Of a stretch of DNA of 64,000 bases, positions 1 to 8,115 are shown in pieces. Numbering within the stretch: the stretch's first letter is position 1; each line of letters starts with the position of its first letter. Made by a program: the position numbers and the translations under genes. Source of the DNA: Shewanella putrefaciens (lineage in GTDB: Bacteria; Pseudomonadota; Gammaproteobacteria; Enterobacterales; Shewanellaceae); assembly GCF_016406305.1 (NCBI RefSeq), contig NZ_CP066369.1, forward strand, positions 1,940,501-2,004,500, read 5' to 3'. Below the pieces are notes generated by a model. The model was not told the DNA's origin. It worked only from the letters and a program-made list of their open reading frames with translations, and ran no database searches.

Positions 1-504
1 GCCTAAATTGAGTTTTTGGATCTTCTCTATGCGCTTCCACAAAAAATTCGCTAAGGTCAGTTCAAGCGTGATGATCGCCAGTGGCGTGACTATATAGGAA
101 GTGCCGTGGAGCAGGGCATTGAGATCCGCCCAGGCTAAATCGAAGGCGAAGGGACTTAAATGCATGCCGTAATCGGCATAAACAATCGTGTCGTACAATA
201 AGATACACAGGCTTAAGGTCGCAATAACCGCCGCTATTCCCCTCAATATCTTCGAATAGGGCAAGATTAAGGTTAACGGGAATAGGCAGATCAAATAGGC
301 GATAAAAGCGAGAAAGCTAAATTGGCCAATGGTGCTTACCGTAAGATAAATCCAACCGTACCAAGTTTCTGGATAACCTACACTGCTTAGATATCGGCTA
401 CCCACTATCATGGCCAGTAGGCCATTAAAGAAGGCGAACCAATGTCCCCAGTTGATGAGCCGTGAAACCCTATCGCGGCTCATTTGCTTTTTTCGCTCGA
501 CCAT
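1..504 (-). CDS. yejM: Inner-membrane protein YejM/PbgA (LapC), N-terminal part
   Basis: Partial gene: the start codon is at 504 and the frame runs off the window at base 1, giving the first 168 residues. The visible part has a short basic N-terminus (MVERKKQMSRDRVSR) followed by hydrophobic segments, and it matches what I recall of E. coli YejM, including the WGHWFA and GSRYL motifs. The full family protein has five membrane helices and a periplasmic sulfatase-like domain, binds cardiolipin/LPS, and restrains LapB-FtsH degradation of LpxC to control LPS synthesis. The periplasmic domain lies outside the window. It follows yejL on the same strand, as in enteric bacteria. Confidence 0.9.
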   Translation of the reverse strand, partial: MVERKKQMSRDRVSRLINWGHWFAFFNGLLAMIVGSRYLSSVGYPETWYGWIYLTVSTIGQFSFLAFIAYLICLFPLTLILPYSKILRGIAAVIATLSLCILLYDTIVYADYGMHLSPFAFDLAWADLNALLHGTSYIVTPLAIITLELTLANFLWKRIEKIQKLNLG

Positions 505-569
505 AGTGATCCGCTTATTCCTAAAAGACGTTGTATCTTATGTTTTTTTAACGTTTGTACCCAACTAAC

Positions 570-788
570 TTAATGGGATTTAACCGATTGTGCGAGTGCT
601 TTCGCAAATTGTTCTGCCACGGCTTGGCGCGATTCGTTAGGGACTTTACGCTCTAACAAATAGGTGACGCAATTGCCGAGCGCCATCAGGCTTAAATCTG
701 TCGGGGCTTTATGCTTTTCTAACACGGCCAGTACTTCGGCGATTAATGATTCAACTTGTGCGTTTGAGTATTTCGATTGGATTGCCAT
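570..788 (-). CDS. yejL: YejL family protein (DUF1414)
   Basis: A 72-residue cytoplasmic protein of unknown function. The sequence [20 protein letters not shown] followed by [14 protein letters not shown] is diagnostic of YejL. I chose the ATG at 788 because the protein then starts like E. coli YejL; an upstream in-frame ATG at 827 would add 13 unconserved residues, and neither start has a clear ribosome-binding site. It lies 65 bp upstream of yejM on the same strand and 77 bp from the divergent yejK, the usual yejK/yejLM arrangement. No catalytic motif is visible. Confidence 0.88.
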   Translation of the reverse strand: MAIQSKYSNAQVESLIAEVLAVLEKHKAPTDLSLMALGNCVTYLLERKVPNESRQAVAEQFAKALAQSVKSH

Positions 789-865
789 AATCAAAAAATG
801 TTTCACTTTGGAATGGATTAGCGGCATATAATAGCGGATTTATTCCAGCATCACTATCAGGGCTT

Positions 866-1894
866 ATGAGTATTAACATCGAACAAGCAATTATTCACGA
901 GATTTCCCAGGACAGTCAGGGGCAATTGCGTTGCCGTTTACGTCCTCAACCTCTGCTGAACGGTCAGGCTGTCGAGATGATGCTGGACGAATTGCATCAG
1001 ACTTATACCAGTAAAGCGGGTAAGGGATTCGGCTATTTCGGCATTCACGGTGATGACGGTGAGGCTAACCCCGCCTTTGCGACGGCCTTGAGCGCTTACC
1101 GTAGCGGCGAGCTCGGTTTTGTGGAGTTTTCGGGGCAAGCCAGTAAATTGCTGCAGGAAGAACTGGCAAAATATGATTTTAGCCAAGGCGGATTCCTGCT
1201 GATGTCTTGCTATACCAGCATCACCAGCGATTACCTGTTTGTCGCCCTATTAAGTGCTAAGTCGTCGATGACAGTGTTAGACGATATGGAACTGTCGCAA
1301 AATAACCACTTGGATTTAAACAATATCCAATTGGCTGCGCGTATCGATTTAACCGAGTGGCAGGCCGATAAAGATTCACGCAAGTACATTTCCTTTATCC
1401 GTGGCCGTGCGGGGCGCAAAGTTGCCGACTTTTTCCTCGACTTTATGGGCTGCGTCGAAGGGGTGAATACTAAGGCGCAAAACAAAACCTTGATGAATGC
1501 GGTGGAGGATTTTGTTGCCAGCAGTGAACTGACTAAAGAAGAACGCCAGCAATGTCGCAATAAAGTGTTTGAATATTGCAGTGAGCGTTTCGATGAGGGC
1601 GCTGACATCGAGATCAAAGACTTGGCCGATGAGTTAGCCGATCAGGGTATGGATTCCTTCTACGATTTTGCCCGTGGTGGCAGCTATGAACTCGATGAAG
1701 AGTTTCCCGCGGATAAATCGACCCTACGTCAGTTGAAGAAGTTTTCGGGAACAGGCGGCGGCGTCACCTTAAGTTTCGATGGCGGCCACCTAGGCCAACG
1801 GGTGATTTATGATCCCATCTCCGACACCATTTTGATTAAAGGCGTACCGGCAAACTTGAAAGATCAGCTCGATCGTCGTCTTAAGGGCGAATAA
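866..1894 (+). CDS. yejK: Nucleoid-associated protein YejK/NdpA
   Basis: A 342-residue cytoplasmic protein of the NdpA/YejK family, associated with the nucleoid. The N-terminus ([16 protein letters not shown]) and the conserved internal stretch [20 protein letters not shown] support the family; the length is close to E. coli YejK (335). The C-terminal part ends in the family's [14 protein letters not shown] motif. No enzymatic motif is visible. The gene is divergent from yejLM and convergent with the cytochrome c peroxidase gene, with a strong hairpin between them. Confidence 0.93.
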   Translation: MSINIEQAIIHEISQDSQGQLRCRLRPQPLLNGQAVEMMLDELHQTYTSKAGKGFGYFGIHGDDGEANPAFATALSAYRSGELGFVEFSGQASKLLQEELAKYDFSQGGFLLMSCYTSITSDYLFVALLSAKSSMTVLDDMELSQNNHLDLNNIQLAARIDLTEWQADKDSRKYISFIRGRAGRKVADFFLDFMGCVEGVNTKAQNKTLMNAVEDFVASSELTKEERQQCRNKVFEYCSERFDEGADIEIKDLADELADQGMDSFYDFARGGSYELDEEFPADKSTLRQLKKFSGTGGGVTLSFDGGHLGQRVIYDPISDTILIKGVPANLKDQLDRRLKGE

Positions 1895-1909
1895 TCCATA
1901 ATATCGCTT

Positions 1910-1937
1910 AAGCATCAAGCATCAAGCATTAAGCATT
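1910..1937. repeat. Heptanucleotide tandem repeat, 4 units
   Basis: Four 7-bp units, AAGCATC twice then AAGCATT twice, lie just after the yejK stop codon and before the terminator hairpin. Such a tract can change length by slippage. It is non-coding. Confidence 0.75.
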
Positions 1938-1943
1938 AAACAA

Positions 1944-1981
1944 AACACAAAGGCCGAGGATCATTCCTCGGCCTTTGTGTT
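1944..1981. terminator. Bidirectional terminator between yejK and ccpA
   Basis: A perfect 17-bp inverted repeat (arms 1944-1960 and 1965-1981) with a 4-base TCAT loop. It lies between two convergent genes and can act on both strands, although the T-tract is short (TTTGTGTT). Confidence 0.85.
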
Positions 1982-2012
1982 TCTGACGCTTACTACAACG
2001 TTAAGCGCAGTT

Positions 2013-3014
2013 CTACTGAGTGCCTGTCGCAAAAGGCACTGGCCGTGGCGTCTCTTTATTCGATGGCGGTAGAATCGGTAGCGTGATTTGTGGCTGTTCA
2101 CCCGTGAGCGAATTAAGAAAGGCGACCATCTCTTTGACTTCTTTATCAGAGAGTTTTTGCCCTAATTGAATGTCTGCCATGGTATTCACCGCTTCTTCCA
2201 AGGTCCAAACACTGCCGTCGTGGAAGTAGGGATAGGTGAGTTCAATATTGCGCAGTGTGGGCACTTTAAAGACAAATTTATCCCCTTCTTTACCTGTGAC
2301 ACCCTTACGGCCTTCTGCTGGGTTATTGGTATGGAACGGCTTGATTAAACCCATCTTCATAAACATAGTGCCGCCTACCGCAGGGCCATTGTGGCAGCTC
2401 ACGCAACCTTTATCCTTAAAGAGTTGATAACCAGCTTTGGCATCGGCGTTGATGGCATCTTGCTTACCCAGAAGATATTGATCGAAGGGGCTATTAGGGG
2501 TGACTAAGGTTTTCTCGAAGGTGGCAATCGCATCGGTTAAACGGTCAATGGTGACGTTTTCATCGCCATAAACCTTGGCAAAGCGTGCGCGATATGCAGG
2601 CATAGAGGTGATTGTTTCGGTCGCCAGTTCATGGGTAAAGCCCATTTCTTTTGGGTTGGCGATAGGGCCAGCGGCTTGTTCTTTCAAATCACTGGCCCGG
2701 CCGTCCCAAAATTGCGCCAGCATAAAGTCGGCGTTTAGCACTGTAGGCGAGTTAATTGGGCCTTCCTGCCAATGATGACCAATGGATGTTGGCAGGGCAT
2801 CGACGCCACCGGTCGATAAATTATGGCAAGAGTTACAGGAGATAAAGCCAGATTTAGACAGTCTGGGTTCAAAAAAGAGCATTTTACCCAGCTCAACCTT
2901 TTCTGGCTCAGTGATTTTGGCTGGGGTAATCACTTCAATGGGTTCGGCACTGATCGCATGGGTACTGGCTAACATACCAGCGATGAAAAACGCGATAGAT
3001 GTCAGTTTGGTCAT
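2013..3014 (-). CDS. ccpA: Dihaem cytochrome c peroxidase (CcpA/MauG family)
   Basis: A periplasmic enzyme that reduces hydrogen peroxide to water with electrons from small c-type cytochromes. It is 333 residues with a signal peptide (residues 1-23, cleavage near AISA-EP). Two CXXCH haem-c motifs are visible: CNSCH at 60-64 (peroxidatic haem) and CVSCH at 204-208 (electron-transferring haem). The conserved ADFMLAQFWDGRA segment and LRNIELTYPYFHDG near the second haem fit bacterial CCP. The gene stands alone and is convergent with yejK. A CRP-like sequence lies about 120 bp upstream; in Shewanella this gene is respiration-linked. The Pro-rich C-terminal tail (PILPPSNKETPRPVP) is typical of the family. 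Confidence 0.93.
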   Translation of the reverse strand: MTKLTSIAFFIAGMLASTHAISAEPIEVITPAKITEPEKVELGKMLFFEPRLSKSGFISCNSCHNLSTGGVDALPTSIGHHWQEGPINSPTVLNADFMLAQFWDGRASDLKEQAAGPIANPKEMGFTHELATETITSMPAYRARFAKVYGDENVTIDRLTDAIATFEKTLVTPNSPFDQYLLGKQDAINADAKAGYQLFKDKGCVSCHNGPAVGGTMFMKMGLIKPFHTNNPAEGRKGVTGKEGDKFVFKVPTLRNIELTYPYFHDGSVWTLEEAVNTMADIQLGQKLSDKEVKEMVAFLNSLTGEQPQITLPILPPSNKETPRPVPFATGTQ

Positions 3015-3525
3015 TTTGTTCTCCCTATATAACCTTGGTTTTCGTATGGTTTAAGGGGATGCTAACGGTTAATGCCACAGAGCGATAATGCTTTGTTTCG
3101 ATTGGGTCTATCGCTGTTGTGGATTAGGTTTTTGCGATCTAATTCACTGTTTTTGAAATGTTATTTCGTTAGGCTTAATGCTATTCAGGTTAAGGCTTTA
3201 TCTGCTAATCGACTAGGGCGATGCATCGAGATTTTTTTGTCTATCTGCCATTAGGCGAGGCTGCGTTGCTCTCGATTAAAATCCCAGGGGATGAATGGCA
3301 TAGGATGGTCTGATTATCGAGCGCCTGATTCTCGAGCGTTTGATAAAAATCAGATACAAAATATACGGCTGAATGGATTCATTTGTCGCAGCCAGCCTCG
3401 GAATTGATTAGAATCCTTATTCACTATTTGGGTAAGCTTGGTGTCTGTCCAAGTGAGCGTGCTCGGCCATCGCTAAGTGGCGCAATCCCTATTAAGGCGG
3501 ACTGTTTTTCTGCCGAGGAGCGTTA
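3015..3525. other. Intergenic region, 511 bp, divergent promoters
   Basis: The gap lies between divergent ccpA and the pterin synthase-like gene. Apart from a CRP-like site at 3133-3148 I see no gene, RNA or repeat. The short frames here have no ribosome-binding site or recognisable product. Confidence 0.6.
3133..3148 (-). promoter_or_regulatory. CRP-like site upstream of ccpA
   Basis: TGCGA-N6-TCACT fits the TGTGA-N6-TCACA consensus in 8 of 10 half-site positions. It lies about 120 bp upstream of the ccpA start, a reasonable place for a CRP-activated promoter. This is a single sequence match and remains tentative. Confidence 0.35.
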
Positions 3526-4407
3526 ATGCAATTGTTTGTTAAAGATTTAACCGTGATCGATTTTTCCTACCTCTGCCCTAAGCGTGGCATGGTGGGGGAA
3601 AGTTGGATTGTCGATGTGCTGTTAGAGGGCGGATTAGACGAGCAAAATATGGTGCTCGATTTTGCTAAAGTAAAACGTACCATCAAGCAGACCATAGATG
3701 CGGTGGCCGATCACCGTTTATTAGTCCCGACGGCCTGCAGCGGCGTGCGCTGGCAGCAGCAGGGGGATCGTGTGTGGATGGATTTTGATAGTTTGCTCGG
3801 TGAAATCCATCTTGCCTGTCCTTCCCAAGCCTTTGCCTTAGTGCCGACGGAAAACATTGATATTCCCAGCGTGAATGCCTTTTTGCAAAAAGCGCTACGG
3901 GAAACCTTACCGATAAATGTCGAGGGGATCACCCTCACTTTAAGGCATGAAATCCTTGATTCCCCTTATTACCATTACAGCCATGGTCTGCGAAAACATG
4001 ATGGCAATTGCCAGCGTATCGCCCATGGTCATCGTAGTCCGGTAAATGTGTTTGAAAATGGCAGTCCGGCACCTAAGTGGGATGAATATTGGGCCAAGCG
4101 TTGGCATGATATTTATTTAGGCAGTGAAGAGGACTTGGTTTCAGTTAAGACCCTCAATCTTTCGCCGCAAACGCGGATAACCGATGACAGCCACTATGGG
4201 TTTCACTACCAAGCGCCCCAAGGGGATTTCCAATTAGCTATGCCTAAGGTGTGCTGTGACCTTATTCCCCATGACACTACGGTAGAATTGTTAGCCGATT
4301 ATATGGCAACCATATTGGCGGCTAAGGTGCCCACCAGCCAGTTTACTGTGGTGGCCTATGAGGGCGTAGGTAAGGGGGCCATAGTGACTAAAGGTGAAAG
4401 TGACTAA
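3526..4407 (+). CDS. Two-domain 6-pyruvoyl-tetrahydropterin synthase-like protein
   Basis: A 293-residue protein related to the PTPS/QueD family (6-carboxy-tetrahydropterin synthase, queuosine/pterin route). It appears to hold two family domains. The first (about 1-70) has the MVLDFAKVKRTIKQ..DHRLL motif but has lost the HGH zinc ligands (VGE instead). The second carries C162 and H167/H169 (CQRIAHGHR) and ends near YEGVGKGA with the family's acidic residue. Typical QueD is 120-140 residues, so this one is double length. The stop is two bases before a possible start of the M23 peptidase gene, so the two are probably co-transcribed. Substrate is not predictable from sequence. Confidence 0.7.
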   Translation: MQLFVKDLTVIDFSYLCPKRGMVGESWIVDVLLEGGLDEQNMVLDFAKVKRTIKQTIDAVADHRLLVPTACSGVRWQQQGDRVWMDFDSLLGEIHLACPSQAFALVPTENIDIPSVNAFLQKALRETLPINVEGITLTLRHEILDSPYYHYSHGLRKHDGNCQRIAHGHRSPVNVFENGSPAPKWDEYWAKRWHDIYLGSEEDLVSVKTLNLSPQTRITDDSHYGFHYQAPQGDFQLAMPKVCCDLIPHDTTVELLADYMATILAAKVPTSQFTVVAYEGVGKGAIVTKGESD

Positions 4408-4466
4408 AGGTGTGTCGGCCTAACTTAATGCCTTATTTAATCAGCCTACTAAGGATTTTTGTAAAG

Positions 4467-5411
4467 ATGTTTGATTACCCGAAACCACGCAGTCTTGGTG
4501 AGTCTTATGCTGCTTTTCAGCGATTGACTTACCTGCAAAGCTTAACAAAGACCGTAAATGGCATTATTTTTTCAGCATTAAGCTTGATTCTTATGATGAC
4601 AAATGCCAATGCTCAGGTGAGTTTTGAGGGCAAATTCGAACAGGGCGCACTTATTCGGGGTCAAGTGCCCGCAGGCACGCAAGTCAGTTTAAATGGCGAA
4701 GTGTTAAGGGTGACTCCGGACGGTCACTTTGCCTTTGGTTTTGACCGTGATGGAGAGCTGAGCCAGCAATTGACCTTAGTTTATCCTGACGGACTGACTG
4801 AAGTTAAACCTTTGACTGTGGCTCAGCGGCAATACGATATCCAAAGCGTAAAAGGCATTAGTAACAAGATCATGAAGCCCGATCCTATCGCCCAGGAAAG
4901 AGCGGCCAAGGATACGGCACAGGTTAAAGCGGCGAGGGCTACTTTTAGTGAACAAACCGCGTTCTTACAGGAATTTATTTGGCCGCTCACCGGGCGTATT
5001 TCTGGGGTATACGGTAGTCAGCGCATTTATAACGATGTCCCAGGTAATCCTCATTTTGGTGTCGATGTTGCGGCGAAAACTGGTACTGTGGTGGTCGCCC
5101 CCGCAGATGGGGTGATAAGTTTGTCTGTGCCTGACATGTTTTATTCGGGCGGCACTATGATCATCGACCATGGCTATGGTGTGAGCTCGAGTTTTCTGCA
5201 TTTGAGTAAGCTCTATGTCCAAGCGGGCGAAACCGTGAAACAAGGACAAGCCCTTGCGGAAGTGGGGGCGACTGGGCGCGCCAATGGGCCACATTTAGAC
5301 TGGCGGGTAAATTGGTATCAAATGCGCCTCGATCCCACGACCCTAGTGCCGCCTATGGCGACTGTACTCGTGAAAGAAAAAGCCGCTAAAACGGCGGTAA
5401 GCCCAAAGTAA
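4467..5411 (+). CDS. Exported M23 family peptidoglycan peptidase
   Basis: A periplasmic cell-wall endopeptidase-like protein with a signal peptide ending near NANA-Q50, an N-terminal beta domain and a C-terminal M23 (LytM-type) domain from about 170. Zinc ligands H196 and D200 (HFGVD) are visible and H245 (FLHLSK) is in place. In the usual HxH motif the second His is Asp (GPHLDW, H277/D279); this HLDW variant also occurs, as I recall, in other proteobacterial M23 proteins. Start: the ATG at 4467 has an AGGA 11 bp upstream; a GTG at 4410 would add 19 residues before an already long signal region. It follows the pterin synthase-like gene and ends in a hairpin. Confidence 0.8.
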   Translation: MFDYPKPRSLGESYAAFQRLTYLQSLTKTVNGIIFSALSLILMMTNANAQVSFEGKFEQGALIRGQVPAGTQVSLNGEVLRVTPDGHFAFGFDRDGELSQQLTLVYPDGLTEVKPLTVAQRQYDIQSVKGISNKIMKPDPIAQERAAKDTAQVKAARATFSEQTAFLQEFIWPLTGRISGVYGSQRIYNDVPGNPHFGVDVAAKTGTVVVAPADGVISLSVPDMFYSGGTMIIDHGYGVSSSFLHLSKLYVQAGETVKQGQALAEVGATGRANGPHLDWRVNWYQMRLDPTTLVPPMATVLVKEKAAKTAVSPK

Positions 5412-5442
5412 CAGGATAACTATCTCGTTACTTATGCTGATT

Positions 5443-5475
5443 GATAACAATGGCACTTAAGGTGCCATTGTTATT
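5443..5475 (+). terminator. Hairpin after the M23 peptidase gene
   Basis: An inverted repeat (ATAACAATGGCAC / GTGCCATTGTTAT) with a 5-base loop, followed by TGATGA rather than a long T-tract. It lies between convergent genes and may serve both. Confidence 0.65.
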
Positions 5476-5502
5476 GATGAGGCTAAATTATTTGGCCTAT
5501 GG

Positions 5503-5763
5503 CTATTTGAGTAAGGGGTGATCGGCGGGCAATTGACGGCTGATCCACAGGATCAACTTGTGTTTCATATTGGGGCCATCTTCTTTGTCCTTGGCCAAGG
5601 GTTGGATAAGGTTATCCGTCACCAGAAGACGATAAATACATTCCACTTTATCTTTGGGTGAGACGCCGCGATCAAACTCATCAAATCCGCGTTTTTTGGC
5701 ATAACCTACACCGATTTCGAGGGCAAATTTTAACAATTGCGCTTCGTTTTTATGTGGCTTCAT
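5503..5763 (-). CDS. DUF5062 family protein
   Basis: An 86-residue cytoplasmic protein of unknown function, conserved in Shewanella and Vibrio as far as I recall. The sequence contains KFALEIGVGYAKKRGFDEFD and ends in RQLPADHPLLK. I chose the ATG at 5763 because AAGGAAG lies 6 bp upstream; the longer reading from 5811 adds 16 residues overlapping nothing conserved. It follows yecM by 62 bp on the same strand. No catalytic motif is seen. Confidence 0.75.
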   Translation of the reverse strand: MKPHKNEAQLLKFALEIGVGYAKKRGFDEFDRGVSPKDKVECIYRLLVTDNLIQPLAKDKEDGPNMKHKLILWISRQLPADHPLLK

Positions 5764-5825
5764 ATTCAGCTTCCTTTTTTGCGTGGGCATCTTTGATGCT
5801 GTGCTGTGCAATAAAACCTAACTCG

Positions 5826-6455
5826 TTACATGGTAGCAACTTGTTCACTGGCGATCACCGCCTTTATGCCATGGGGATGAACCTTGACGCAGACCTCTTG
5901 GTACTTAAAAGCTATGGTGGGATTGGCTAAGCGCTCTTTTTCTCCCTTGGGGGAACTCATCTTGATGTGAATCGGCTCGCTTGACTCAGGTAATGCCTCA
6001 CCCGATAACAGTGGTGCGAGTTTGGGACACAACAACTTAAGATCTTCGCTTAGGGTTTGGCAGTCCTCTGCCTGCGATGGGATCACCAGCTCAATGTGCT
6101 CCCAACCTTCTTGGGGATAACGTTTGTCGCTTGGATAGGGTAACTCAACACAGGGAATGGAAAACTCACCTAAGGTCAAAGGGGTGTTCAATTCGATGAT
6201 AAGGATACAGCGGCCATTGATTTGATTATCGGAGATGATGTGGCCGAGCTGACAAAATGCTTGGCGCAGCGCATCGGCGCTGGCAACGGAATTAACCCTT
6301 AGGGCAACATGGTCACATTCGAGTTTTTTGTCAGCGAGATCTAATTTTGCCAGTAAGTTTAAGATCTTGGTTTCAAATTGGGGCCAAGAGTGGAGTAAAT
6401 CCGTATAACTTAGGCTGGGTTGAGTTGGGTTTGTGCTTAGCATCTCTGATGACAT
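5826..6455 (-). CDS. yecM: YecM family protein (VOC-like fold)
   Basis: A 209-residue cytoplasmic protein matching YecM, which has a glyoxalase/VOC-like metal-binding fold and no assigned reaction. Recognisable features are CDHVALRVNS (residue H49 as a likely metal ligand), GWEHIELVIP and the closing FKYQEVCVKVHPH. It is somewhat longer than E. coli YecM (about 190). It shares a strand with DUF5062 downstream, while a terminator separates it from the L,D-transpeptidase gene upstream. Confidence 0.82.
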   Translation of the reverse strand: MSSEMLSTNPTQPSLSYTDLLHSWPQFETKILNLLAKLDLADKKLECDHVALRVNSVASADALRQAFCQLGHIISDNQINGRCILIIELNTPLTLGEFSIPCVELPYPSDKRYPQEGWEHIELVIPSQAEDCQTLSEDLKLLCPKLAPLLSGEALPESSEPIHIKMSSPKGEKERLANPTIAFKYQEVCVKVHPHGIKAVIASEQVATM

Positions 6456-6493
6456 AGGGACTCCTTTGGAATAGCAAACGTAGGCGGAGAAAT

Positions 6494-6517
6494 AAAAACG
6501 CCCATTTAACTGGGCGT
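6494..6517 (-). terminator. Terminator after the L,D-transpeptidase gene
   Basis: On the minus strand ACGCCCA / TGGGCGT form a 7-bp stem with a 6-base loop, followed by TTTTTA. It lies 22 bp after the L,D-transpeptidase stop. Confidence 0.8.
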
Positions 6518-6539
6518 GAGAGCGTAAGTGCTATAAAAC

Positions 6540-7055
6540 CTAGGGCCAGATTTCAATCGGTGTGCCTTCGTCAACGGCCTTCCACACTTCGTCCATTTCA
6601 GCATTGGTAATGGCGATACAGCCATCGGTCCAATTGTATTGCTGAGCCTGCTCGGGCGGCAGGGGGGATCTTGGATTTTGGCCATGGATCATGATCATCC
6701 CGCCTGGTTTAATGCCAAGGGCCTTCGCTCTTAGCTTATCCTCTTCATTTGGATAGGAAATATGAATGGATTTGTAATAGGCGCTATCGGACTTTTTATA
6801 ATCGAGAATATAACGGCCCTGGGGCGTGCGCTGATCACCTTCTTTGAGTTTATGTCCTGCGGGTAGGTCGCCCATGGCAATCCGGTATTGTTTGAGGATT
6901 TTACCATCGCGCAGCAGCGCCATATTAGATTCTGACTTAGTAATCACCACTAAGTCGACTTTGCCCATACTCGATGACGCAAGCACTTGGGGTGAAACGA
7001 ATGCCGCTAGGGTGATAGCGAGTGATGTCAGTGTGGAGAGTAAGGTAACGCGCAT
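6540..7055 (-). CDS. Exported L,D-transpeptidase-like protein (YkuD domain, YafK type)
   Basis: A 171-residue exported protein with a signal peptide (cleavage near VLA-SS, residue 26). The YkuD domain carries the catalytic signature HGQ (about 124) and NWTDGCIAITN, with the nucleophilic Cys in DGC. This WTDGCIA variant is typical of the short YafK-like subgroup. The family cross-links peptidoglycan or acts on the link between peptidoglycan and Braun lipoprotein; which reaction this member performs cannot be told. It is monocistronic, with a terminator behind it and a divergent K+ channel gene in front. Confidence 0.87.
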   Translation of the reverse strand: MRVTLLSTLTSLAITLAAFVSPQVLASSSMGKVDLVVITKSESNMALLRDGKILKQYRIAMGDLPAGHKLKEGDQRTPQGRYILDYKKSDSAYYKSIHISYPNEEDKLRAKALGIKPGGMIMIHGQNPRSPLPPEQAQQYNWTDGCIAITNAEMDEVWKAVDEGTPIEIWP

Positions 7056-7220
7056 GTCGTCCTCTAAAAAATTAACCGATGATTATCTTTTTCGCGCATC
7101 ATACCGCAATTTTCACTCTCTGTGACTAGATAATTTTGAGCTAGTTGCAATTGCGTGGCAGACTTGTGAAATTCGCTGATTAAGCATAGTAACCCATTTA
7201 GTGAGGACGTTTTAAGCCCT

Positions 7221-8084
7221 ATGTCTGAAAAAATCCCCGAGCAAGTTGACTCCGAGAGCCCATTAAAGCGCCAATTACGTATCGTGATTTTTGGAACCGA
7301 TACCCCTGCGGGGCGTTACTTCGATATCGGCTTAATGATTTGTATTGTCCTCAGTGTGACTTTAGTGTTTCTCGATACTGTGGAGTCATTCCACCGCGAC
7401 TACGGTGAGGTGATCCGCGTGCTGGAATGGGTCTTTACCCTGATATTTACCCTCGAATATGGCCTGCGGCTTTATTGTGCTACCCAGCCTGTGCTCTATG
7501 CCCGTAGCTTTTATGGTCTGGTGGATCTTCTCTCGGTACTACCTACTTATTTAGCCTTATTTATTCCTGGGGCGAATTTTACGTTAGTCATTAGGATACT
7601 GCGGCTCTTTAGAATCTTTCGCGTGCTGAAATTACTGCGCTATTTAAGTGAGGGCAATTTGCTGCTCAGGGCCATGATGCAGTCGAGCCGCAAGGTCTTT
7701 TTGTTCTTTTTCTCGGTCAGTCTGATCATTATGGTGCTCAGTGCTGTGATGTATGTTGTTGAAGGCCCCGAAAATGGCTTTAGCTCTATTCCTAAATCTG
7801 TCTATTGGACCATCGTGACTATTACCACAGTGGGATATGGCGATATCACGCCCAAAACGGAATTAGGCCAAGCAATTGCGGCCTTTACCATGTTGTTGGG
7901 CTACTCCATTATTGCGATACCCACAGGGATCTTGACGGCGGAAATATCCCAAGAAGTGGGGCGTCACCGGGATTTACGCTCGTGTAATCAATGCCATAAA
8001 TTAGGCCATGATCTCGATGCCCTGTACTGTAGTGGCTGTGGTTGTGAACTCGACAGGCTTGAGCTACCCAAATCAAAGGGATAA
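7221..8084 (+). CDS. Voltage-gated-like potassium channel with C-terminal zinc-ribbon-like tail
   Basis: A 287-residue inner-membrane ion channel of the six-helix Kv type. An S4-like segment with regularly spaced Arg (VIRILRLFRIFRVLKLLRYL) and the K+ selectivity filter TVGYGD at 203-208 are visible, followed by the pore-lining helix. The short cytoplasmic tail has CNQC (255-258) and CSGCGC (270-275), a CXXC-X11-CXXC arrangement resembling a zinc ribbon. The gene is monocistronic between the divergent L,D-transpeptidase and convergent ppx. Ion selectivity follows from the filter; the tail's role is unknown. Confidence 0.88.
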   Translation: MSEKIPEQVDSESPLKRQLRIVIFGTDTPAGRYFDIGLMICIVLSVTLVFLDTVESFHRDYGEVIRVLEWVFTLIFTLEYGLRLYCATQPVLYARSFYGLVDLLSVLPTYLALFIPGANFTLVIRILRLFRIFRVLKLLRYLSEGNLLLRAMMQSSRKVFLFFFSVSLIIMVLSAVMYVVEGPENGFSSIPKSVYWTIVTITTVGYGDITPKTELGQAIAAFTMLLGYSIIAIPTGILTAEISQEVGRHRDLRSCNQCHKLGHDLDALYCSGCGCELDRLELPKSKG

Positions 8085-8110
8085 TTCATTTAGCACTTTC
8101 ATTTAGCACT
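8085..8110. repeat. 13-bp perfect tandem duplication
   Basis: TTCATTTAGCACT occurs twice head to tail between the convergent channel and ppx genes, and a decayed third partial copy (GATTTAGC) follows. It contains the AGCACT core also seen in the tandem repeat at 14425. Confidence 0.7.
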
Positions 8111-8115
8111 GAGAT

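Noticed and set aside
3072..3254. A short plus-strand frame in the gap upstream of ccpA
   Set aside because: No ribosome-binding site, no recognisable family and biased composition typical of a promoter region.
3404..3417. TTGATTAGAATCCT as an FNR box for the pterin synthase-like gene or ccpA
   Set aside because: The right half matches poorly (ATCCT), so a chance match is likely.
4965..5294. A 109-residue minus-strand frame
   Set aside because: Lies entirely antisense to the M23 peptidase gene, whose motifs are clear.
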